Position numbers and translations under genes: made by a program. Under the pieces are notes generated by a model. It saw only the letters and a list, made by a program, of their open reading frames with translations, ran no database searches and was not told where the DNA came from. Shown here piece by piece: positions 1 through 5,347 of a stretch of 5,347 nt of DNA. This DNA comes from Novosphingobium sp. (GTDB taxonomy: Bacteria > Pseudomonadota > Alphaproteobacteria > Sphingomonadales > Sphingomonadaceae): NCBI GenBank assembly GCA_027490345.1, contig JAIXYF010000376.1:1-5347 (forward strand). The letters run 5' to 3'. Numbering within the stretch: the stretch's first letter is position 1; every line of letters starts with the position of its first letter.

Positions 1-84
1 GATCCAATGTTGCGCTGGGTCATGGAAGGTGGCATCGTTTTGATATAGTAGGCTTCAAATTCTTGCTGAAGGGCAAATTTCACA
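1..84 (+). promoter_or_regulatory. Leader upstream of the OPX gene, possible weak promoter
   Basis: This stretch contains no supportable gene and is visibly richer in A/T than the rest of the window. The best -10-like hexamer is TATAGT at 44-49, one mismatch from TATAAT. No convincing -35 hexamer lies 16-18 bp upstream of it, so the promoter call is weak. Frame 1 is open from the window edge to a TAG at 46-48 (15 codons). That could be the tail of an upstream gene, in which case the two export genes may be transcribed from further left. Confidence 0.25.
68..73 (+). promoter_or_regulatory. Ribosome binding site for the OPX gene
   Basis: GAAGGG lies 11 nt before the GTG at 85, a slightly long but usable spacing. 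It supports the GTG start: an in-frame TGA at 67-69 rules out any start further upstream, and the lipoprotein signal peptide begins right at this GTG. Confidence 0.5.
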
Positions 85-777
85 GTGAAGAAAATCGGGG
101 CCTTCTGTTTGCTGCTCATCGGCATCAGCCTCGCGGGATGTTCGTCGCAGCTTTACAGCGCTTTGCCGACTGGCGGGGCTGCCTATGCCATCATTCCGCC
201 GATCGACCGGGCGGCCGTGCCTTCGCAATATCTCATTGCGCCCGGCGATATCGTCTCGCTGGCCGTGTTCGGCGAACCCGATCTCACGCTCGACAAGCTG
301 CCGGTCGATGATGCCGGATATATTCAGATTCCGCTGATCGGCACGGTCAAAGTGGCAGCTCTGACGCCCGCTGACGCCTCTTCGCTGATCGCCTCGCGGC
401 TCGGTGCCAAGTTCCTGCGCAATCCCAACGTCACGCTCAACGTGATCGAGCAGACCGGGCAGATGGTCACTGTGGAAGGCCAGGTCGCCAAGGCCGGGGC
501 CTATCCGGTTGACAGCCAGACGACGCTGCTTGGCGCCATCGCGCTAGCCCAGAGCCCGACCCGGATTGCCAGGCTGGATGAAGTGGTGATCTTCCGCACC
601 ATCAACAACCAGCGCATGGCTGCGCGGTTTGATTTGTCCCGCGTGCGGGCCGGCCGCGATCCCGATCCCCAGATCCTGGGCGGCGATGTCGTCGTCGTCG
701 GCTTCTCGCAGGGCAAGTCGATCTATCGGGATATGCTCCAGGCTGCGCCCGTGTTTAACGTTTTCACCCGTTTTTAA
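85..777 (+). CDS. Outer-membrane polysaccharide export (OPX) lipoprotein, Wza/GumB-like
   Basis: This 230-residue protein is an OPX-family lipoprotein. It would form, or help form, the outer-membrane or periplasmic conduit through which exopolysaccharide or capsule leaves the cell. Residues 1-18 are a lipoprotein signal peptide (two Lys, a hydrophobic core, lipobox L16-A17-G18) with Cys19 as the predicted lipidated residue. Residues about 48-122 match the Poly_export domain, with the PGD turn at 53-55, the VFGEPDL stretch at 61-67, a D-x-G-x-I-x-x-P-L-I-G core at 76-86 and a late NPNV. Residues about 128-206 match one SLBB domain (VEGQVAKAGAYPV, then LLGAIALA, ending GGDVVVVG). At 230 residues it is GumB-sized, much shorter than enteric Wza (about 380), with a single SLBB domain and only a short tail ending Phe-Thr-Arg-Phe. 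It is unclear whether that tail spans the outer membrane. The start is GTG, the only in-frame start after an upstream TGA. The co-polymerase/kinase follows after 14 nt and is surely co-transcribed. Family is confident; the polysaccharide is unknown. Confidence 0.93.
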   Translation: MKKIGAFCLLLIGISLAGCSSQLYSALPTGGAAYAIIPPIDRAAVPSQYLIAPGDIVSLAVFGEPDLTLDKLPVDDAGYIQIPLIGTVKVAALTPADASSLIASRLGAKFLRNPNVTLNVIEQTGQMVTVEGQVAKAGAYPVDSQTTLLGAIALAQSPTRIARLDEVVIFRTINNQRMAARFDLSRVRAGRDPDPQILGGDVVVVGFSQGKSIYRDMLQAAPVFNVFTRF

Positions 778-791
778 CCTTCGGCGGTACC

Positions 792-3038
792 GTGCAGCAA
801 ATCACTCATACTCCCGCGCAGGCTGAACATGGTTCCGATCAGGACCAACGATCGGCCAATGCCGCCAACGGGGCCGCCTACGGGGAAGACGAAACCTATC
901 GGGATGGCGAACCCAGCTTCGATATCCGTCAACTCCTGACGACTATTCGTGCAAACCTGGTGATCATCAGCATCATCATCGCGTCGGCCTTGGCCATCGC
1001 GGTGATTTCAACCATGCTTCAGACCCCGCTTTACACCGCCGAAACCACCATGCAGATCAACGACCAGTCGGCCCAGATCCTGGGCAAGCAGGACGACATC
1101 TCGCAGGATCCGGTGGTCGGCGCGGCCGATACCGAACGCTTCCTGCAGACCCAGGTCGATATTCTCAAAAGCCGCGCCATGATAGAGCGGGTTTCTCAGA
1201 AGCTTCGCCTCGTGGGCAATGCCAGGTTCTATGATGCGATGGGCATGCGCCAACCAACTGGCAATCTCAGCCGCAGCGAGCTGGAAGACTTTACGCTGGG
1301 CGCCCTTGACCGGGCGCGTAGTATTGCGTTGCCGCGCAATTCGCGCCTCGTCACGGTGAGCTTTACCAGCGCCCAGCCCGATCTGGCGGCCAAGATGGCC
1401 AACACGATGGCCGCCGAGTTCATTCAGGCGAACCTGCAAAGGCGCTTCGAAAGCTCGGCCTACGCCCGCGATTTCATCTCCGGGCAGCTGACGGAGGCCC
1501 GCGCCAAGCTGGAGCTTTCGGAGCGCGAGCTCAACGCCTATGCCCGCGAGGCCGGCCTGATCCGGGATCGCAGCGTCAGCACCAATGCCGAACAGGGCCG
1601 CTCGGGCAGCTCTGTCACGACAGCCAGCCTGCTGCAGATCAATACGGCGGCCAATCAGGCAGAAACCGCCCGAATCGCGGCCCAGCAGCGCTGGCAGCTG
1701 ATTGCCAATGGCGATCCGCTGAACTCACCGGACGTGCTCTCGAACCCGGCCATTTCCTCGCTCCTGACCGAACGCGCGCGCGTGCAATCGGAATTGCAGA
1801 AGCAGCGCGCCAACCATCTGGAAGATTATCCAACGGTCGTGCAGCTGCGCGCGCAAGTCGGCGTGATCGACAACCAGCTGCAAAGCGTGGCCCGCAGCAT
1901 CCGGGCTTCCGTCAAGCAGCAGTTCGATGCCGCCACAGAAACCGAACAGAGCCTCAAGCAGCAGGTCACCCAGCTCAAGGGGTCTTCGCTGGAAGAGCAG
2001 GACCGGCTGGTGCAGTATAACCTTCTGGCACGCGAAGCCGATACCAACCGCACCGTCTACGAAGGCCTGCTGCAGCGCTACAAGGAGCTCAACGCAGCCG
2101 CCGGCATCAGCGCCAGCAACATCTCCATCATCGATCCGGCGGTCCAGCCGATCCGCCCCAGCTCGCCCAATCTGCTGCGCAACATGGTGCTGGCGCTGCT
2201 GTGCGGCATCGTTGCTGCGGCTGCGTTTGTCTACCTGCGCATGCAGTTCGACGACTCGGTGCGCGTGCCCGAGGATGTCGAAGGCAAGCTGGGCATGTCG
2301 CTGCTGGGGGTCATCCCGCTCGCGCAGGAACTCGAAGTCGGCGCCGCGCTCGACGATCCCAAATCGCCGATCAGCGAAGGCTACAACTCGCTGCGCAGCG
2401 CACTGCTCTATTCCACCGCAAACGGGCTGCCCAAGACCATTCTCATCACCAGCTCGCAGCCCAGCGAAGGCAAATCGACCACCAGCATGGCGATTGCCAC
2501 GGGCATCGCGCGGCTTGGCCGCCGGGTGCTCCTGCTGGATGTGGACCTGCGCCGGCCTGCGCTGCACCGCTTCCTGACCGGACCGGGCGCGGACAACAGC
2601 CTGGGCATGTCCACACTGCTGACCTCGCAAGGCACCATCGATCAGGTGCTGCGCGATACAGACGTCGAAACGCTCAAGGTCATCACGTCCGGCCCCATTC
2701 CGCCCAGCCCGACCGAACTGCTGAGCTCGAACCACATGCAGATGCTCCTCGACGAGATGGTATCGCAGTTCGATCTGGTCATTATCGACAGCCCGCCAGT
2801 CCTGGGCCTTGCAGACGCGCCGCTGATGGCAGCCATCGTCGAAGGTGTCGTTCTGGTCGTTCAATCAGACCGCAGCCGCCGCGGCTCCCTCAAAGCCTCC
2901 CTGCGCCGCCTGCGCAGCATGCGAACCGTCGTGCTCGGCGCCGTCCTCACCAAGTTCGACGCAACCAACATGGGCAACCGCTACTCCGAATACTACGGAT
3001 ACAACTATTACCAATATAGCGCAAAGTCCGATAACTAA
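792..3038 (+). CDS. Polysaccharide co-polymerase fused to a tyrosine autokinase (Wzc-like BY-kinase)
   Basis: This 748-residue inner-membrane protein is a PCP-2a co-polymerase with a cytoplasmic bacterial tyrosine kinase (BY-kinase), which would control chain length and export by cycles of autophosphorylation. Residues 1-50 form a polar N-terminus leading into the Wzz domain (about 43-140). TM1 is about 55-76. The periplasmic part (77-461) has likely coiled-coil stretches near 225-260 and 325-435 and a GNVR-type segment around 410-435 (LAREADTNRTVYEGLLQRYKE is the recognisable core at 412-432, Arg/Tyr rich). A proline-rich motif (449-459) precedes TM2 (about 461-482). The kinase has Walker A at 557-564 (PSEGKSTT), Walker A' at 581-589 (LLDVDLRRP) and Walker B at 663-669 (VIIDSPP). 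Seven tyrosines lie at 731, 734, 735, 737, 739, 740 and 742. The EX2RX2R oligomerisation motif reads E529-G-Y-N532-S-L-R535, with Asn for the first Arg. The start is GTG with a poor, close GGCGG at 783-787, so translational coupling to the OPX gene 14 nt upstream is likely. Fused rather than split kinase, unlike sphingan GelC/GelE. No cognate phosphatase is visible. Confidence 0.95.
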   Translation: MQQITHTPAQAEHGSDQDQRSANAANGAAYGEDETYRDGEPSFDIRQLLTTIRANLVIISIIIASALAIAVISTMLQTPLYTAETTMQINDQSAQILGKQDDISQDPVVGAADTERFLQTQVDILKSRAMIERVSQKLRLVGNARFYDAMGMRQPTGNLSRSELEDFTLGALDRARSIALPRNSRLVTVSFTSAQPDLAAKMANTMAAEFIQANLQRRFESSAYARDFISGQLTEARAKLELSERELNAYAREAGLIRDRSVSTNAEQGRSGSSVTTASLLQINTAANQAETARIAAQQRWQLIANGDPLNSPDVLSNPAISSLLTERARVQSELQKQRANHLEDYPTVVQLRAQVGVIDNQLQSVARSIRASVKQQFDAATETEQSLKQQVTQLKGSSLEEQDRLVQYNLLAREADTNRTVYEGLLQRYKELNAAAGISASNISIIDPAVQPIRPSSPNLLRNMVLALLCGIVAAAAFVYLRMQFDDSVRVPEDVEGKLGMSLLGVIPLAQELEVGAALDDPKSPISEGYNSLRSALLYSTANGLPKTILITSSQPSEGKSTTSMAIATGIARLGRRVLLLDVDLRRPALHRFLTGPGADNSLGMSTLLTSQGTIDQVLRDTDVETLKVITSGPIPPSPTELLSSNHMQMLLDEMVSQFDLVIIDSPPVLGLADAPLMAAIVEGVVLVVQSDRSRRGSLKASLRRLRSMRTVVLGAVLTKFDATNMGNRYSEYYGYNYYQYSAKSDN

Positions 3039-3053
3039 ACACATGCAGGGCGC

Positions 3054-3080
3054 AGCCGTTCCGGCCAACCCCGGACGGCT
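3054..3080 (+). terminator. Imperfect hairpin after the kinase gene, possible terminator
   Basis: The left arm AGCCGTTCCGG (3054-3064) can pair with the right arm CCGGACGGCT (3071-3080). This gives a 10-bp G+C-rich stem with one bulged T and a 6-nt CCAACC loop. It begins 15 nt after the kinase stop codon, where a terminator would be expected. No T-tract follows on either strand, so it is not a classic intrinsic terminator. It may instead stabilise the 3' end, assist Rho-dependent termination, or serve both convergent units. Its right arm overlaps the first unit of the 16-bp tandem repeat. Confidence 0.45.
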
Positions 3081-3123
3081 GAAACACAGGTCGGCTGAAA
3101 CACAGGGCGTCTGAAACACGCGG
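3076..3123. repeat. Tandem repeat, three 16-bp units
   Basis: Three units with an exact 16-bp period start at 3076, 3092 and 3108. Units 1 and 2 share CGGCTGAAACACAGG and differ only in their last base (T or G). Unit 3 begins CGTCTGAAACAC and ends GCGG, so it has diverged mainly in its last four bases. All three keep the core CTGAAACAC. The array lies in the spacer between convergent genes, codes for nothing supportable, and is followed by a run of seven G (3129-3135). It may have arisen by replication slippage; a protein-binding role is possible but unsupported. Confidence 0.85.
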
Positions 3124-3204
3124 CTAGCGGGGGGGACACGTGGTTTTGTCGGCTACTAGCGTCGTCGCGGATGCCCACCCACAACACCTGCGTGCGAAAA
3201 AGCC

Positions 3205-4335
3205 TCAGCCCTTCCTGAACGGAGTGCGCTCGCCCAGCCAAAGCTGTTCCTGCGCCACCCCCTGCCGTTCGCGTTCGAGGAAATCAGCAACGGCGCTGCG
3301 GAAACCGGGGTCGGAGATGTAGTGCGCTGACCATGTCGGCACCGGTTTGTAGCCCCGCGCCAGCTTGTGCTGGCCTTGCGCGCCTGCTTCCACCCGGCTC
3401 AACCCAAGGGCAATTGCCGCATCGATGGCCTGATAGTAACATAGCTCGAAGTGCAGGAAGGGCTTGTCGATCACGGCGCCCCAATACCGACCATAAAGTG
3501 CCTCCGCCCCGATGAAATTGAGCGCACCTGCGACCGGCTGCCCACCGATATAGGCCAGCACCAGCAGAATCTGCTCTGCCATTCGCTCGCCCATCAGAGT
3601 AAAAGCCTCGCGCGTCAGATAGGGGCGGCCCCATTTGCGCGCGCCGGTATCCTGATAGAACACCCAGAATGCGTCCCAGTGCTCGGGCCGGATCGCATCG
3701 CCCGTCAATGCGCGGATTTCAACGCCGTCCTGCGCCTTGGCGCGTTCCTTGCGCAGGTTCTTGCGCTTTTCCGAAGACAGCGCGCCGAGGAAATCATCGA
3801 ACGTGGCATACCCGGCATTGTCCCAATGGAATTGCGTATCGGTGCGCAGCAGCCAGCCCGCCTCCTGAAACACGGGAACCTGCGCGGGCTCGATGAACGT
3901 GGCGTGGGCAGACGACAGGGTGTTCTGCGCGCAGATCTGTTCGGCCACGCGCAGCAGCGGCACGCCCAGCGCGGGGTGCTCTCCCGTCAGCAGCCGTGGC
4001 CCGGTGGCAGGGGTGAACGGCACGCTGATCTGAAGCTTGGGGTAATACTGCCCGCCTGCCCGGTGCCAGGCATCGGCCCAGCTGTGATCGAACACATATT
4101 CGCCCTGGCTGTGGCCCTTGAGATAGGCGGGCAGCGCCGCTGCGGCGACACCCGCCGCATCCTCGATCACCAGCGGCAGCGGCGACCACCCGCTACGCCC
4201 ACCGACACTGCCCGATTCCTCCAGCAGGGTGAGGAAGGCATGGCGGGTGAAGGGATTTCCCGCACCGGCAAGCGCGTCCCACTCGGCAGCGGGAATTTCG
4301 CCGACAGCATGGTGGACGCGCGCGGTCACGTTCAC
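3205..4335 (-). CDS. COG3146/DUF482 FemAB-like N-acyltransferase (GNAT fold)
   Basis: This 376-residue protein belongs to the COG3146 family (DUF482, PF04339), predicted N-acyltransferases with a FemAB/GNAT-like fold. They are often labelled peptidoglycan biosynthesis, but substrates are not established. Family landmarks run in order: NPFTRHAFLTLLEESGS (27-43), EYVFDHSWADAW (79-90), YYPKLQISVPFTPATGPRLL (97-116), the basic SSEKRKNLRKER (187-198), and the C-terminal FELCYYQAI (296-304) and GAQGQHKLARGY (318-329). I chose the GTG at 4335-4333 because it overlaps the stop of the upstream phosphodiesterase as GTGA (bases 4335-4332), a typical coupled junction. A longer frame from an ATG at 4431 would add 32 residues unlike the family and overlap the phosphodiesterase by 100 bp. 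A second GTG at 4329 is also possible. No signal peptide or membrane segment is visible, so it is likely cytoplasmic. It is the last gene of the leftward operon; five T residues follow its TGA closely on the transcribed strand, without a convincing stem. Confidence 0.88.
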   Translation of the reverse strand: MNVTARVHHAVGEIPAAEWDALAGAGNPFTRHAFLTLLEESGSVGGRSGWSPLPLVIEDAAGVAAAALPAYLKGHSQGEYVFDHSWADAWHRAGGQYYPKLQISVPFTPATGPRLLTGEHPALGVPLLRVAEQICAQNTLSSAHATFIEPAQVPVFQEAGWLLRTDTQFHWDNAGYATFDDFLGALSSEKRKNLRKERAKAQDGVEIRALTGDAIRPEHWDAFWVFYQDTGARKWGRPYLTREAFTLMGERMAEQILLVLAYIGGQPVAGALNFIGAEALYGRYWGAVIDKPFLHFELCYYQAIDAAIALGLSRVEAGAQGQHKLARGYKPVPTWSAHYISDPGFRSAVADFLERERQGVAQEQLWLGERTPFRKG

Positions 4336-5138
4336 GCGCGGGTGGCTTTCGTGATCCCCGCTCCCTCCGCGATCGGGCCATCGCCATGCTTCCAGGCGCG
4401 CTCCAGCAGTTCGGGCGAATTGACCGTCCACGTCAGCACCGGAAAGCCGCGCTTGCGCTGCGAGGTGGCAAAGCGGCTGGGCATGTCGGTGATATCATAG
4501 GCAAGGAAATCGGGCTTTGCGCGCCACAGCATGATGTGGCGGCGGGTGCGCGCAAAAAGCGTGCGGCTGCCTCCCTCCATCATCACAAGACCGCGAACGA
4601 TATGGCTGGAATGGCGGGCAAACCAGTGCGAGACGCGCGGATCGAAGCTCATGACTGCCACCGGGCCGCGATAGCCTTCGAGCATGCGGCGCACGGCAAG
4701 GCAGATAGCAGGAATGCGCGTGGAAGGCCGCGTCTTTACCTCGATCAGCACCGGCACGCGGCCCGCCACCAGATCCAGCAGCTGGCGCAGGCTGGGGATC
4801 GTGTCCTCATCATTGCCGATGATGCGGATCTGCGCGAGCTTGGCGGCGCTACGTTCGATGACAAGGCCGGTTTCGGCCGTCAGCCGGTCCAGCTCCCAAT
4901 CATGGAAGACCATGGCCTGCCCGTCGCTGCTGCGCTGGACATCGCATTCGATGCCGAGCCCCGCCTCGATGGCGGCCGCAAAGGCCGAAAGCGCATTCTC
5001 GGGAAAAGTCGCACCACTGGGTCCGGGCCCGTGCAGGCCGCGGTGCGCATACATCACGCCCTTGAGCCAAGCCACCTTTTCCGCCGGTGGCGGAGGTGCC
5101 AGCAGGCGATCAAGCAGAATGGAGAGCAAATACAGCAT
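4332..5138 (-). CDS. Glycerophosphodiester phosphodiesterase (GDPD family)
   Basis: This 268-residue GDPD-family enzyme would hydrolyse glycerophosphodiesters, released from phospholipid turnover, to glycerol 3-phosphate and an alcohol. The TIM-barrel landmarks are complete: AHRG at 31-34 (catalytic His32), FPENALSAF at 45-53, the metal-binding pair E64 and D66 in IECDVQ, VFHD at 77-80 (second catalytic His79), IPSL at 114-117, IEVK at 132-135 (metal ligand E133), SFDP, and a late TWTVN strand. The N-terminus is only briefly hydrophobic and has no clear cleavage site, so I favour a cytoplasmic enzyme. I chose the ATG at 5138: a GTGGAA lies just upstream, and the first conserved block (about residue 22 on) follows at the usual distance. 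A longer frame from 5213 would bury 104 bases inside the RidA gene. Even from 5138 the two overlap by 29 bases. The TGA at 4334-4332 overlaps the next gene's GTG. Substrate specificity cannot be read from sequence. Confidence 0.93.
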   Translation of the reverse strand: MLYLLSILLDRLLAPPPPAEKVAWLKGVMYAHRGLHGPGPSGATFPENALSAFAAAIEAGLGIECDVQRSSDGQAMVFHDWELDRLTAETGLVIERSAAKLAQIRIIGNDEDTIPSLRQLLDLVAGRVPVLIEVKTRPSTRIPAICLAVRRMLEGYRGPVAVMSFDPRVSHWFARHSSHIVRGLVMMEGGSRTLFARTRRHIMLWRAKPDFLAYDITDMPSRFATSQRKRGFPVLTWTVNSPELLERAWKHGDGPIAEGAGITKATRA

Positions 5139-5347
5139 CGATTTCCACTGCGCAGCCAAGGGGAAGAACCGGCACGCCAACCGCGCTGCGGCTGTGCTTG
5201 CCAGCTTCGCCAAACACCGCGACCATCAGTTCGGATGCGCCATTGGCCACTTTGGGCTGATCGGTGAATTCGGGTGTGGAGGCGATGAACGCGCCAAGCT
5301 TGACCACGCGCGCGATCCGGTCGAGCGAACCAAGCGCGGCTTGCGCC
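5110..5347 (-). CDS. RidA-family (YjgF/YER057c/UK114) protein, 5'-truncated by the window edge
   Basis: Only the last 78 residues are visible; the gene enters from the right edge with no start in the window. The piece reads through SLDRIARVVKLGAFIAS, FTDQPKVANGAS, VFGEAGKHSRSAVGV and LPLGCAVEIDAVFAL, the pattern of the RidA superfamily. RidA proteins hydrolyse reactive enamine/imine intermediates released by PLP enzymes such as threonine dehydratase. By hand alignment the Arg of HSRSAVG matches the substrate-binding Arg105 of enteric RidA, and the Glu of VEIDA matches Glu120, so the active form is likely. The FTDQPKVANGAS stretch resembles the longer (about 150-residue) YjgF subgroup rather than canonical RidA; in that subgroup deaminase activity is less well tested. 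A GTG at 5307 is internal, since the conserved region continues upstream of it to the edge. The TGA at 5112-5110 lies 29 bases inside the downstream phosphodiesterase gene, so the two are co-transcribed. Confidence 0.9.
   Translation of the reverse strand, partial: AQAALGSLDRIARVVKLGAFIASTPEFTDQPKVANGASELMVAVFGEAGKHSRSAVGVPVLPLGCAVEIDAVFALHSA

Noticed and set aside
1..48. Fifteen open codons ending in TAG at 46-48, possibly the tail of an upstream gene
   Set aside because: The piece is too short to recognise and lacks a distinctive motif. An open run of this length at a window edge is expected by chance.
785..792. Perfect 8-bp palindrome CGGTACCG touching the kinase GTG start
   Set aside because: With no loop it cannot fold as a local hairpin, and one 8-bp palindrome is common by chance; there is no second copy to suggest an operator.
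1725..2864. A 379-codon open frame on the minus strand, opposite the kinase gene
   Set aside because: It lies entirely within a well-supported kinase/co-polymerase gene. Its product is rich in Arg, His, Gln and Ala with no recognisable domain, as expected for an antisense frame held open by third-position G/C bias.
85..3038. Exosortase (XrtA/PEP-CTERM) type polysaccharide locus
   Set aside because: Those loci, as I know them, carry a separate chain-length protein and kinase. Here the two are fused, and no exosortase or PEP-CTERM protein is visible.
3121..3161. G7 run and the similar GGCTAGCG / GGCTACTAGCG pair in the convergent spacer
   Set aside because: The similarity is short and gapped. 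The G-run is outside any gene, so phase variation of a reading frame is not supported.
3451..4500. A 349-codon open frame on the plus strand, opposite the acyltransferase gene
   Set aside because: The minus-strand frame carries all COG3146 landmarks. The plus-strand product has no coherent motif and an Arg/Gly/His-rich shadow composition.
4386..5267. A 293-codon open frame on the plus strand, opposite the phosphodiesterase gene
   Set aside because: The opposite frame holds the complete GDPD catalytic set. This one is His/Arg/Ala-rich without a domain, and it also runs across the RidA gene.

Overview
The window looks like chromosomal DNA of a high-G+C alphaproteobacterium, most likely a member of the Sphingomonadales (Novosphingobium-like). 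This rests on protein style, strong third-position G/C bias and the right-hand gene trio (RidA family, glycerophosphodiesterase, COG3146 acyltransferase), an arrangement I recall from sphingomonads. It is inference from memory, not a database result.

Left part (1-3038, + strand): a short leader, then two tightly spaced genes for the export end of a Wzy-type exopolysaccharide or capsule pathway. The first is a GumB-sized outer-membrane polysaccharide export (OPX) lipoprotein. The second is a full-length polysaccharide co-polymerase fused to a bacterial tyrosine kinase (Wzc-like PCP-2a), with an intact nucleotide site and a C-terminal cluster of seven tyrosines. Together they would form the trans-envelope export assembly: the kinase/co-polymerase in the inner membrane and the OPX lipoprotein in the outer membrane. 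No glycosyltransferase, flippase, polymerase or Wzb-type phosphatase is visible, so the rest of the locus must lie to the left or elsewhere.

Middle (3039-3204): a gene-free spacer between convergent transcription units. It holds an imperfect hairpin 15 nt after the kinase stop codon, and a tandem repeat of three 16-bp units whose first unit overlaps the hairpin's right arm.

Right part (3205-5347, - strand): a compact overlapping operon transcribed leftward. In transcription order it has a RidA-family deaminase (5' end outside the window), a glycerophosphodiester phosphodiesterase with all expected catalytic residues, and a COG3146/DUF482 FemAB-like N-acyltransferase joined to it by a GTGA stop/start overlap. 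These look like general metabolic genes, unrelated to the polysaccharide pair.

I found no mobile element, RNA gene, CRISPR array or clearly new system. The long open frames opposite the kinase, acyltransferase and phosphodiesterase genes are best explained as G+C-driven shadows. The most unusual items are the intergenic 16-bp repeat/hairpin composite and an Arg-to-Asn change in the kinase oligomerisation motif.
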